Part shown: positions 12,401 through 20,312 of the stretch, piece after piece
Layout: the number at the start of each line of letters is the position of its first letter
Numbering within the stretch: the first letter of the stretch is position 1
From: Pinguiococcus pyrenoidosus
Taxonomy: Eukaryota; Sar; Pinguiophyceae; Pinguiochrysidales; Pinguiochrysidaceae
Assembly (NCBI GenBank): GCA_019677205.1
Contig: JAAMXY010002177.1
Coordinates: 1-52,848, forward strand
Direction of reading: 5' to 3'
Length of the DNA stretch: 52,848 bases
Position numbers and translations under genes: made by a program
Notes under the pieces: generated by a model
What the model saw: only the letters and a program-made list of their open reading frames with translations
Databases searched by the model: none
What the model was told of the DNA's origin: nothing

Positions 12401-13301
12401 CAGAGACAACGCCGTCTTTGGAGCCTCCGCGCTCGAGCAGCTTCCGTTCATTGACGCACACCGCAGCAGTCGAATATGCACCCTCGTCGGCAAAGCCAAG
12501 CACAGGACGGAGCTCGAGGGCGTGGGTCACCCCGCCGAGCAGCTACTGATTAAGCTCGCAGAGCTTGTCGTTCATCACCAGCAGCCCCTGCACACGCGGG
12601 GCGCTGCTGGCAATGCCACAGACGGCCCGCCCAACGTGGCGCAGAGCCGGAACGGAGGCAACGCTGTGCACGCCCTTTTCGAACAGGGCGGCTTGCGCAG
12701 CCGAGAGGCCCGCGAAGCGGCTTCGACGCTCATGAAACTGCCTGCCGTACGTGTTCGAGCGTCGATCAGTACCGTTTCGCCAGAAGGTGAGGCGCAGAAG
12801 AAGAGCGAAGTGTGCACTGCGACAACTCCGAAGGTGGAAGGGAGTGAACCGGCTGTCATCCGCTCGGGGGACGATCTGGAGGTGGAGGTCGAGCTTCGAG
12901 GCCTCTTCGGCCCTGTGAAGGCTGCGGGCGAGGCCCGACGGCAGGGCGGTCGCGAGCAGAGGGGTCGACGGAACGGGGTGATCGGTGCGTCGCGGCTTTC
13001 CAAGGCGAAGTCCGGCTGTGGATTTTGGCTGTGCGCTGGAGTCGCGGAGACGAACCAGCTTTTGGCTCTTAAGAAGGTCATGCTGCCCACGGATGCTTCG
13101 GGCGCGTGGAACTCGGTGGTGTCCCGGATCAGCTTTCCGGCAAGCGAGCTCCACAGCGGGACAGCGGCCCGGTCCACTGGTGCGAATGCGTCTTCAATCG
13201 TATCCCTCTTTGTGGTTGCCGATTCCTATCTCGGACTCGATCGGTGCCTCGAGATTCCCCTTGAAGTAGAAGCATCGCGGAGGTTGAAGCATGCCGCGTG
13301 A
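6495..13301 (+). CDS. ASCC3: ASCC3/Slh1-type Ski2-like double-cassette helicase
   Basis: One exon of 2268 residues. The start is placed at the ATG at 6495 in the context CGCCATGG; the frame is open further up but looks non-coding. There are two helicase cassettes. In the first, Walker A APTGAGKTN is near residue 432 and the DEVH box near 544, followed by IFGRAGRPQFD. In the second, APTGSGKTA is near 1283 and DEIH near 1399, followed by MIGRAGRPQFDD. Each cassette is followed by winged-helix and Sec63-type domains. Family choice between BRR2 and ASCC3 rests on the second cassette: its ATPase motifs are intact and IGLSTALANA, FPGKAYCPRMASMNKP and GRIASYYYL match ASCC3/Slh1. ASCC3 splits collided ribosomes and unwinds alkylated DNA. 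Convergent with the Patched-like gene. Confidence 0.93.
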   Translation: MATWDAYLEELRPSIGHPLRKVDAAAGRRLFSSYLQALESCAATAESSGAAGTVALPVLRLIQQWKVPEAQNVAADALGAPPKKRWMAVVDKAAALIKWEALQVQRGGAASVSKEPEEKKAEPQPRVQVRDDGRGASAAWLLDKCRGHVDAGRSVLDPRQLAEAVVECAKSGDEATLQAGLFDLLGDADFDLLMEMVARATELGSLSPADLDHVGMQGGRKTGAAGGASREIEGGGLVTMRESIPTAATGRESQRSKGRKRNAARDEDESDRKLETMEDLQKLEQRKEQEFAEHVVKTAVDVGIDADVAQSMTTEDLTAVLEAQGVDVLTLEAAEAESAAMNDPLAGVPREYHAATSGYTSGTVRRYFPGYEEVIMPAPQTRPRPTNGRLIPIAELPRWAQLPFRGMETLNPMQSSVFDAAFNRTGNILVCAPTGAGKTNVAMLVLLQHVKTAIDDDGVLDRQRVKAVYVAPMKALAQEVVAKFSKRLQCLGLTVKEYTGDNQLTREETEEANLIVTTPEKWDVVTRKGGEGSLAETVKLIILDEVHLLAEDRGAVIESVVARTQRRVESTQELVRLCGISATLPNHEDVASFLRAHPVDGTFHFGGEHRPCPLAQTFIGISEKDRQRHLRMQNDVTYEKVAEARRQGYQVMVFVHARRATVDTARQLIDLATKKGELELFLADTDKRSGGAYGRLMKQVTKSRNDDIKNLMPRGFCVHHAGMLRPDRAIAERAFSEGAVSVLCCTATLAWGVNLPVHTVIIKGTEVYNPERGGFTHLGVLDVMQIFGRAGRPQFDTFGEAILITSHAALPMYLSLLAHQAPIESNFIKQLADHLNAEIASGTVSNTEEAIRWLSYTYLYVRMKKNPLAYGVTWEEISADPDLLDKRRELVRNAARVLDASRMSRFNNVSGSLAVTDVGRTASHFYIRHESIEKFNELLRPTLDIVGCLHVLCSAGEFEDLKCRPEEIDELEKLLKSVRYRVRAPVDEYAGKSNVLLQNYLSGRRPKSFTLISDTNYILQNGGRVSRALFEICLRKGWPNLAFNYMNISTGIEKQCWWTDSPLAQFGELPFEILQKIEEKRLDTFAILDMTPGEIGAIVRSRSSGAQIQELAAMLPHLYMEASVQPITRGVIRLTLRVAADFEWSDRYHGSSEPYLIWVEDGDTERLYHTEPYYLLRNDAVEGKENVLVFVLPLFEPAPSHYVVRAISERWVGVDDAISVNFNDLVLPQRGLKHTRLVDLPPLPLTALRNTDYEQLYGYTHFNPIQTQCFSILYHTDRPVLLGAPTGSGKTAISEIAIFRMLNKRRVARSANIKGRAARAKCVYVAPLKALARERLKDWKRKLGGGLGLKVLELTGDSTATPRQLEAADIIVTTPEKWDGVSRGWRRRRYVQDVSLVIIDEIHLLGTDRGPVLEVIVSRMRYMGVALERQERARRSGQGEAKTDLADWRQGPSGRGGIRLIGLSTALANAGDLGDWLGLPEHTSDTVAPLGFFNFKPELRPVPCEKHIMGFPGKAYCPRMASMNKPVYAAIREHSPTKPALVFVASRRQTRLTAQALISHTNQDGEPTQFLHMDDAELEAALQECRDEMLANTLRFGIGMHHAGLENSDRDLVERLFVEMKIQILVCTATLAWGVNLPAHLVVVKGTEYFDGQLKKYVDFEITDVLQMIGRAGRPQFDDRAVACIYVEESKKNFYKKFLFEPFPVESNLHKTLHNHILAEIAGETVSSVADGIEYLSWTYFFRRLMQNPSFYGLDDASAGGARDFMYELISGVMEALVEEDCVEYVEDGDAADELLHDGARPLQATLLGRIASYYYLDYTTAGMMNRTLCDAQDAGRRLDLYELLRMISDATEFAEMPVRHNEDEENEKLSRNVPLKVSYQDDYEDPHVKTFLLLQAHFCRAPFPIVDFVNDTRAALDNAIRVVAAAVDIAAESGALDACLGMMTLTQMLTQGRWQDSIIGETNVDWGGRDNAVFGASALEQLPFIDAHRSSRICTLVGKAKHRTELEGVGHPAEQLLIKLAELVVHHQQPLHTRGAAGNATDGPPNVAQSRNGGNAVHALFEQGGLRSREAREAASTLMKLPAVRVRASISTVSPEGEAQKKSEVCTATTPKVEGSEPAVIRSGDDLEVEVELRGLFGPVKAAGEARRQGGREQRGRRNGVIGASRLSKAKSGCGFWLCAGVAETNQLLALKKVMLPTDASGAWNSVVSRISFPASELHSGTAARSTGANASSIVSLFVVADSYLGLDRCLEIPLEVEASRRLKHAA

Positions 13302-13675
13302 GATGCCTGTGTTTCTTTGGCAGTCCAGGCGAGCAGCCTGTTGAACAACAGATTTCTCTTTCGAAACAGAGTTGGCAACCTACTGCTGCTCCGACACGTA
13401 TCGCAGAATTTTCTCAAGCTGCATCACTGCGCTGCTGGCCTTTGGCTGTAGCCAATGTACGGCACCTCGTTTCCACACTACCGCCGCTCGGATGGACGCT
13501 CATGGCTACGGCACCGAAAGCAGCTTCTACCGCTGGCGACTTCACGTCAATCGCCAACCTGAATCAGCAAATGAAGGGACGAAGAACTCTCTGTGAAGCT
13601 ATGATCCAAAAGCTCTTATAAGGGCGTTGCGGATCTTTACTCCGTGGCGCCGCGACATGGAAGAAGAAGGGAGAG
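13302..13675. other. Intergenic, convergent 3' flanks
   Basis: Lies between the ASCC3 and Patched-like stop codons. I see no gene, RNA or repeat here. Confidence 0.5.
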
Positions 13676-16555
13676 TTAAGCCGCAGGACGCCCTTCGGAT
13701 GTCGGAACCTCCACATGCTTGGCACCGTCATGGAGCCTTTGGCTGTACGCCTTTGGCCCGACGTAGTAGAGCAAGATCGGCAGAAGAATCATCCCGTGGC
13801 CAACGCCGAGAACCACCGTCGCGAAGAAAAGCCGGAAGAGCACCCGGAAGACGTACGATTCCGACTGCGACAGCAGCACGACCGCGAGGAAAGTCGAGAG
13901 CGCGCCATTCAGCACTGCGGCTCCGATGTCGCCAAGAGCCGCGATGACGCGCTCCTCGTTCGTTCCCTGCTTCGTCATGAAGGCGTGTCCAACATGAGCG
14001 CTGTAGTCGACGGAGAGGCCGACGGCAAGGACCAGCATGATCACGGCCACGTTGTCGACGACGAGATCCCAGTAGAACATGACTCCGAGAATGTCCGCGA
14101 TCGTCATGCCCACGCAGAGGAAGACGAGGCCGGAGGTGATGGGGTGGGCGATCAGCACCAGCGTGATGATGAACACTGCCATCAGCGCCAGCCCAGTGCC
14201 CTGAATGAGCTCTCGGTAGATGATCTTGTAGGTCTCCCACAAGAGGTACGCATAGCTCCAGGCGAAGCCCTCGACGTCGTCCCAGCTGCCCACGAGGGAT
14301 CGCATTCCATCCATGGCGTCAATCTGCTTGTCCGTGTCATCTCGCTTTCCTCCACGGGGGTCGTCCTCAAGAAAAGACACGTACTCAAACTGGATGCGAC
14401 TGGCAATGATCTCCGTGGGGGAAGCGAAGGCAACAGACGAGTTGTAGTCAAAGCCGGGGCCGTCCAGGAACTCGAGCAAGCTCGAGAAGAACGTGGCCTC
14501 GTCGGAGACCACCTGGTACGGGGTACCGTCGACCGACGCCGAAGACAGGGCCGCTGGGTTCGTGTCATTCATGTAGAGAATGAAGTCCTCGATCCAGCTC
14601 TCGTAGCCGGAGCCATCCTGGAGGGGATCCTTGACGAACGGCTTCCGATCTTCGCGTCCACTGAGCCGCAGCTTGAGGTCCTGCAGCACCGCCTGGGAGG
14701 CGAAGTAGTCCATGTCGGTGGTAACAACCTCCACCGTCGTTCCGCGATCGGCGAAGTACTCGTCGTTCTTGTCGTAGGTATCAAGGAGGTATGATCCATC
14801 CGGAATGAAGTTGCGCTCGGACGACTCCACGGACAGCAGGGTGGCGCCGTGGATGAACACGCCGAGCATGGCGAAGAAGCCCAGCGCCAGGAACTCTCTC
14901 ACTCCTCGTCTGAGAATGAACGGGGCGAAGTAGTCCTTCAGGAACGTGGAAATATAGGAGCGCGGCGGCTCGTAGTTCTTCGTCGCCTCGGCATCAGCCT
15001 GCCGACCATGGAAGCAGCAGACGAGGTCCGCTCGGTTCGCCGCCTGCCGCCTGGCGTCAAGACTCAGGCACGCCGTGAAGAAGGTGACTTGGTAGAGGAA
15101 AAGGGCCAGGATTCCAATCGCAGCATAAGCGCAGAAGGTGCTCAGGCCCGGGAGGACGGTGGAGATGCTGATCGAGAACGCGACAAAATCGGTCAGCGAC
15201 GTCACGGTGATGCTGACCCCGGAATGGCCCAGAGCTCTTGCCACTCGCGTCGGCGCGTCGAAGGCTTCGCCTGGCAGCGGCGGAGTCTGATCAAAACTGT
15301 TGGCGATGACGAAGCTGTCGTCCACGCCTAGTCCGAGCAGCACGAAAGGGAGAACCGAGTTCACGGGGCCGTAGAACTGACCGAAGGCCGAGGCGAGGCC
15401 GATGCTGGTACCGACGCTCATGCCGACGGTCACGAGGCATCCCAGGCTCAGCGAGAAGCGCATCTTGACTGGCGTGAAAGCGCCGAGGTTGATCGCCATG
15501 TAGATGAGGATGATGACGTAGCCGAGAGAAATGAGGCCGATGTCGCCCGTGATCGCCTCACCGAACTCGTCCGACAGGGACCGCTGCGCTTCCGGGTAGC
15601 ACCGAAGCCGGACCCCGTTTGCCCCTTCCAGCGTCCTTCCGATGAAGAGATCGAGGAACTTGTCTTCGAAGTCCTCGCCGCGCTCGTCAACCGATTCGCC
15701 GTCGCTCGTTTCCTCATTGCTCGCGAGGAAAAACGTGAGCTTGGCGGCGTTTGCGTTCGTCACGATCTCCGCATCTCTATCATCCAAGGCCATCCAGTTA
15801 GTCTCGCGTACGTTTCCAGCGGCAGCATCCGGTGCCCGCGGTCACCCTACCCGGAGATCTGGATGGTAAGCTCCCCCAGGTTGGGCTCCAGGTCTCCAAC
15901 CGAGTTCTCGGAATTCAACGTCGCCTCGGGATCACTGTCGGCGCTCAGAGTCGTGGCGTTGTAGCCCCAGGTGTCGAGGATGCTGAGGACGACGCAGGGG
16001 TAGCCACCCGAGTTGCCTAAGGTCCACGCGGTGGGCTTGGAGTTGCGGCCGCTCCACAAGGGCTGCAACCGTTTGTGCAGTACCTGGCTCGCAGATGTCC
16101 TGGAAGTCCAGCGTCTCGCCCCCGAAGTTGATGGTAATGGCCTCGATGTCGTTGAAAGCGCCCATGATCGTCTCGAAGCCTTCCTTGGAGAACAGCTCCC
16201 CGCTTCTCTCCTCCATGATGACCACATTCCGCCGCGACTCGGACGGGAAATAGCTTTCGTACACCTCCTGGTCGTCCAGCGCCTGCGTATCCTGCGGGAT
16301 CCAGAGCTTCTCTCCGCGGCTCTCCGTCTCGAAGCTGAACACCGCGCCCAGTATGCTCAGCACGAAGAAGAACAGCGTCGCGAAGATGGTCCTCCACGGA
16401 TTTGTGGCCACCTCGACGCCGATTCTCTCGAAGGACTTGTTCATCACGCCGTCCACCGCGTTGGCCACGCTCTCCAGGGAGAACTTCTCCCTCTGCTCCC
16501 CCTTCTTCGCCGTCTCCGGCGCGATCTGCATGGCGCCCGTCTTGCTCTCCTGCAT
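13676..16555 (-). CDS. Patched/NPC1-like RND transporter with sterol-sensing domain
   Basis: Three exons (16084-16555, 15851-16016, 13676-15776) give 912 residues. Intron 1 (16017-16083, 67 nt) restores DICEPGNSGGYPCVVLSIL, a typical first-loop Cys motif. Intron 2 (15777-15850, 74 nt) has a clear ACTAAC branch site. The layout is RND-like: a first TM near residue 60, a large extracytosolic loop, a TM bundle including the sterol-sensing domain with GLGVDDSFVIANSFDQ, a second loop, and a second bundle with the proton-relay signature VGLSVDYSAHVGHAF. Members move sterols or other lipids, or modulate Hedgehog-type signals; the substrate cannot be read here. It is shorter than NPC1 and closer to PTCHD-type protist proteins. 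Divergent from PFK-2/FBPase-2. Confidence 0.88.
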
Positions 16556-17903
16556 TGTAGCCCGATTCTGCGGCGGCGCGGCGCGGCGCCGGTCACGGGA
16601 GGAGTGGGTTTCTTGCTGCGCATGTGTACGGCAGAGACCGCGGTCAGTGCTATGCTACGGCTGAACAATTGACCCAAATCACACGTTTCGATTCCCAATG
16701 GCCACGTCAGGACGCGTCTGGTTGGTATGGTCAGTAGATAGGCGGCTCTGATTGGCCAGCCTTGGCATCGATACGCTCGAGCTCGCGCCCAAAGGCCATT
16801 ATCGAGGCGGCACGTTGCATGAAAGAAATGGGAGATGGGCGCTGAGCCCGCAAAACACGCACATCATTGCCGCACCTTTCCACCTTTCGCTCATTCAGTA
16901 CCACACGCTCCGATGCCTTCTCCGCGGAATCCGTGGACACCTAGCTATGCATCAGTTCGGAGCCGGATCGATCGTCATCCTCATGGCTGGCTGGTGATCA
17001 TCGATGAGCGAAGCAACACGCCAGCCACTGCTTCTTTGATGCATAAAACTGCCTGCCTGGAGGCAGTGAGCTGCCTGCTACATAGACCTAGAGCGTAGAC
17101 GCGCCGCGCATACTTCACTTTTGCTTGCTTGGCTGGTCCAAGTCGGCTCTGCTCAAACTTTGCTTGCTTTTACGTTGATTTCGGCTGATACTGCTTGGCT
17201 GCTTGCTTGGCTGCTTCTAGTTAGCAAGGAATCTCGACAAGCAAGTTGCTTGCCGCCGCAAGGCAGGCAGTCTTTCCGATGCGCTCTACCCAGCAGCCAG
17301 CCAGTCGCTAGCCTGCGCTTGTAGCGCTGTGGAACCACCATCCGCGGGGCGTCACGGATCTGGTCTTTCTCTCCTCGCCCGCATCGCCCGCGAATGCATT
17401 CTTATTTCAATTCTTGTCTTGGTGCCATCTGCTCATGCGTCACTCCCGACCCACAGTGCGCTGCAGTACTTTACTGTTGTCTCAACCCACTATACCCGCG
17501 TGCCACAGCCAAATAGGCAGCGATCTTCAACCCTGGAGTTGTTCTTGCTCGACGGGCAGCTGCCTTGCGGCCTTCAGCTGCGCCACGCAAGCCCGCGACG
17601 GACTTTGCACCTGAGTGCCGAGGTGCCAGGTGCCGTCCGAGGCCTCTTCCGAAGGAGGAAGTTGCACCACATCCGGCTGAGGTGGGCAGAGCTCCGCCCT
17701 GTCCAACCTGCCTTGTTCAGCGAGAGCCACGGAAATTGCTCGGCCGGGAGGTCTTCTTCGACTCTTCCAGCCACTGCGACGCCCCAGAGTCGCGCAGAAG
17801 GCTTGGGAGCTGCGGGCGTGAAGGACTTCGGGGCCGGGGGCCGTGGTTGGCGCGTTGAAAGCAGCAGCGAAGCGTCCTGCGTCTCGAGCACAGCCTTGTC
17901 CAG
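16556..17903. other. Divergent promoter region Patched-like/PFK-2
   Basis: A long non-coding gap. Features seen: GC-rich run GGCGCGGCGCGG near 16573; the 13-mer AGCCGGATCGATC at 16961-16973, shared with the ASCC3 upstream region; and repeated GCTTGCTTGGCTG words at about 17120-17220. A 209-codon frame at 17329-17958 overlaps the PFK-2 start and shows no protein character. Confidence 0.5.
17120..17220. repeat. Degenerate GCTTGCTTGGCTG repeats
   Basis: Words of the type GCTTGCTTGGCTG recur irregularly over about 100 nt, around 700 nt upstream of the PFK-2 start. This is simple-sequence expansion with no obvious function. Confidence 0.4.
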
Positions 17904-19397
17904 ATGGATCGCGAGACCGTGCTCATCGCCACAGCCGGCGTCATGGGCGTCTGCTTGATTTTCTTGATGCGGAGACGGCGGCAGGACACCCTCGGAGGCG
18001 GGCACGTGATGTTCCACCCGCGCTTGGAGTCCAAGCTGGACATGAGCTCCCGAGGAGAGGTGGCCGGCAGCTTGCTGCACCCGGAAGGGCCCAACATCGG
18101 CGCACAGAGCGAGAGGCACTGGTTCAGCAAGGACCCCCACTACCCCGAGCGCACCGACCTGCTGCACACCGGCCACGCACAGGGCGGCAAGCTCGTGATC
18201 GTCATGGTCGGCGTGCCCGGCCGGGGCAAGACGTACATCGCGAGGAAAGTGGCCCGGTATCTGAGATGGATCAACTACCGCACGAGGGTCTTCAGCTTGG
18301 CGCGCATGCGCCAGGAGCAGTTTGGGCAGAAGCAGAGTGCGGACTGGTACGACCCGAACAACGCGGACGCGCACTCGCTGCGCATGGAGGTCCTGCGGCG
18401 CGCGGTGGACGACATGATGCGGTTCCTCAATCGGGGAGGAGAGGTTGCGATTCTGGACGGCACGAATGTCACCAAGGATCGCCGGGAGTTGATCAGGAAA
18501 GCGGTCGCGCAGCAGGACGGCTTCTCCGTCATGTTCATCGAGAGTGTCTGCGACGATCCCGAGGTCATTCAGGAAACGCTGTCCGGCGTGGAGAACTACA
18601 GTCCGGACTTCATCGCCAGCGACGACTTCGCGCGCCGCGTCGACTTCTACACCAGCGTGTACCAGTCGGTGGACGATGACGAGGGCATGCTCATCCGCGT
18701 GCACAACCAGGGTCAGCGAATCTGCGTCGCGGGGCTTCAGGGCTTCCTCCCCAGCAAGCTCCTCGCCTTCGTCTCGAATCTCCACGGCACGGTCAGCCCG
18801 CCTGTGTACATGACCCGCCATGGCGAGTCGATGTTCAACGTGGAGCATCGAATCGGCGGCGACTCCCCCCTGAGTGATGCAGGCCGGCAGTATTCGGGGG
18901 CGTTGAGCGACTTCTTCGAGAAGCTTCCCAACGTCAGCGACACGCTCTGCGTCTGGAGCTCGACGATGCGCAGAGCTCGTCAGACGGCGAACCCCGTGGT
19001 GGCGCGCAAGCTCTGCAAGCGATACGTCGAATGGCGGGCCCTTCGAGAGATCGAGGTCGGCGTTTGTGACGGCCTGACCTACCAAGATGTCAAGCAGGAG
19101 TTCCCCTCCGAGTACGCAGCCCGGGAAGAGAACAAGCTGCGATATCGCTATCCTCGCGGTGAGTCGTACCTGGACCTCATCAGTCGCCTAGAGCCCGTCA
19201 TCATCGAGTTCGAGCGCCAAGCGGAGCCGCTGCTCATCGTTGCGCACCAGGCCGTCCTTCGCTGCCTGTACGCGTACTTCTTGGACCTGCCCGAGGAGGA
19301 GGTTCCGTACCTCAGCATTCCTCTACACACGGTCATTAAGCTGGAGAACCGAGCTTTTGGGTGGCGGGAGCAGCGCTTCACGTTGGCCTCGACGTAG
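17904..19397 (+). CDS. 6-phosphofructo-2-kinase/fructose-2,6-bisphosphatase, membrane-anchored
   Basis: A single exon of 497 residues. The bifunctional enzyme makes and destroys fructose 2,6-bisphosphate, the signal that sets glycolysis against gluconeogenesis. The kinase half has Walker A GVPGRGKTYIARK near residue 103 and LDGTNVTKDRR. The phosphatase half has the phosphohistidine motif TRHGESMFN, then LREIEVGVCDGLTY with its glutamate, and AHQAVLRCLYAYFLDLP with its second histidine, so both activities look intact. Unusually, the protein begins with a hydrophobic helix (TVLIATAGVMGVCLIFLM) followed by RRRR, which looks like a single N-terminal membrane anchor or signal anchor. The context around the start (CAGATGG) is good. 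Confidence 0.95.
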   Translation: MDRETVLIATAGVMGVCLIFLMRRRRQDTLGGGHVMFHPRLESKLDMSSRGEVAGSLLHPEGPNIGAQSERHWFSKDPHYPERTDLLHTGHAQGGKLVIVMVGVPGRGKTYIARKVARYLRWINYRTRVFSLARMRQEQFGQKQSADWYDPNNADAHSLRMEVLRRAVDDMMRFLNRGGEVAILDGTNVTKDRRELIRKAVAQQDGFSVMFIESVCDDPEVIQETLSGVENYSPDFIASDDFARRVDFYTSVYQSVDDDEGMLIRVHNQGQRICVAGLQGFLPSKLLAFVSNLHGTVSPPVYMTRHGESMFNVEHRIGGDSPLSDAGRQYSGALSDFFEKLPNVSDTLCVWSSTMRRARQTANPVVARKLCKRYVEWRALREIEVGVCDGLTYQDVKQEFPSEYAAREENKLRYRYPRGESYLDLISRLEPVIIEFERQAEPLLIVAHQAVLRCLYAYFLDLPEEEVPYLSIPLHTVIKLENRAFGWREQRFTLAST

Positions 19398-19948
19398 TAA
19401 ACGGAGGTCCGAAAGTTCTGTCCCGCCGGGCTTCTCACGGAAGAGAAGAGAAGCCACGAAGGCCATGCGGCGAAAAAGGTAGATCTGCCCAGTCTTCCGC
19501 GGGCAGGAATCGCCCTCGGAGACGGCACGTAGTACTCAGACAGATAGCGCTTCTTGGAGGTGAAGCTTTTCAGTGAAGAATGTGCGTTGACCAGCGGTGC
19601 CGCAGCGATCGATTGGGGGGGAAGGAGGGAAGGGAAGGGGGGGAACTTGTGGATCATTTCGCGGCTTAGGATGCGGCGTCGCAAGCACGGTTTCTTTTGT
19701 CAGGATGAAGGCTCAAGATGCTACACTGGGTGTACATCTCGCCGTCACTTGCTTGCACCCAAGAACCACAAACCAAAACAGAAAACACAAGAGGACGCCT
19801 CTTTCCGGCGAGCTGCCGCGTCGAGCGGATCGCTCGTGAAGTGCCATCGCACGTCCCGTTCCCAGCGTGTTGCAGGTGCCGCATTCCTCTGCTCCGTGCG
19901 CGTCTTCCCCGCCCTCCTTGCGCACGATGCAAGTCTCCCTCGTCGCGC
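19398..19948. other. Intergenic, convergent 3' flanks
   Basis: Lies between the PFK-2/FBPase-2 stop and the 3' end of the small membrane-protein gene. There is a G-run near 19613-19645 and no supported gene. Confidence 0.5.
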
Positions 19949-20276
19949 TCAGCTCGAGGTGGCGTCCTCGTCCTTGGCTTTGCGCTTGTTGCCAGCCTGC
20001 TTCCAGGACAGGCCCGGATCTCGGCCGACGTCCTTGGACCCCGAGTTGATGTACGGCCCGCGCATGACCTGAGAGCCCGTGAGCGCCTCTTCCCGAGTGG
20101 AGAGGTTCTTGGTCTGCCTCCTGCGACAAGAGACTGCATCAGGCGGCGGCGGCGCAACGACACCTTATCCCCGCAACGTACAGCTTCAGGTACGGGAAGG
20201 CCGCCATGGCGCCCACGAGCGCCACAAGGCCCACCACCGTCACGGCGTTCCGCGCGCCGCTGGGTCGGTGCCGCAT
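19949..20276 (-). CDS. Small one-TM protein, unknown
   Basis: A proposed two-exon gene (20164-20276 and 19949-20120) of 94 residues. Exon 1 begins MRHRPSGARNAV and encodes one hydrophobic helix (TVVGLVALVGAMAAFPYLKL). Exon 2 encodes a hydrophilic tail containing STREEALTG and MRGPYINSGSKDVGRDPG, which reads like a conserved motif, and ends in a Lys-rich segment. The intron (20121-20163) is only 43 nt, with donor GTGTCG and acceptor TTGTCGCAG. Alternatively, exon 2 may be spliced from GTTGCG to CTCTCAG, skipping the first 17 codons. Its start lies 36 nt from the start of the divergent gene at 20313. A mitochondrial or organelle-membrane assembly factor is possible but is only a guess. Confidence 0.5.
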
Positions 20277-20312
20277 CTGAGAAGGGATCGGGCGGGGCAG
20301 CGAAGCTTTGGA
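20277..20312. promoter_or_regulatory. 36-nt divergent start-to-start gap
   Basis: Only 36 nt separate the two proposed opposing start codons, so promoter elements of each gene must lie within the other gene's transcribed region, unless one start is misplaced. Confidence 0.35.

Noticed and set aside
6495-13301. BRR2 (U5 snRNP) as the identity of the double helicase
   Set aside because: The second cassette has intact ATPase motifs and ASCC3-type sequence, whereas BRR2 has a degenerate second cassette with different signatures.
13676-16555. Frameshifts in the Patched-like gene
   Set aside because: Both apparent shifts coincide with GT-AG introns of 67 and 74 nt, one with an ACTAAC branch site, and the joins restore a conserved Cys motif.
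17329-17958. 209-codon frame upstream of and overlapping PFK-2
   Set aside because: Composition is Ser/Arg/Pro-rich without pattern, and it overlaps the well-supported PFK-2 start in another frame.
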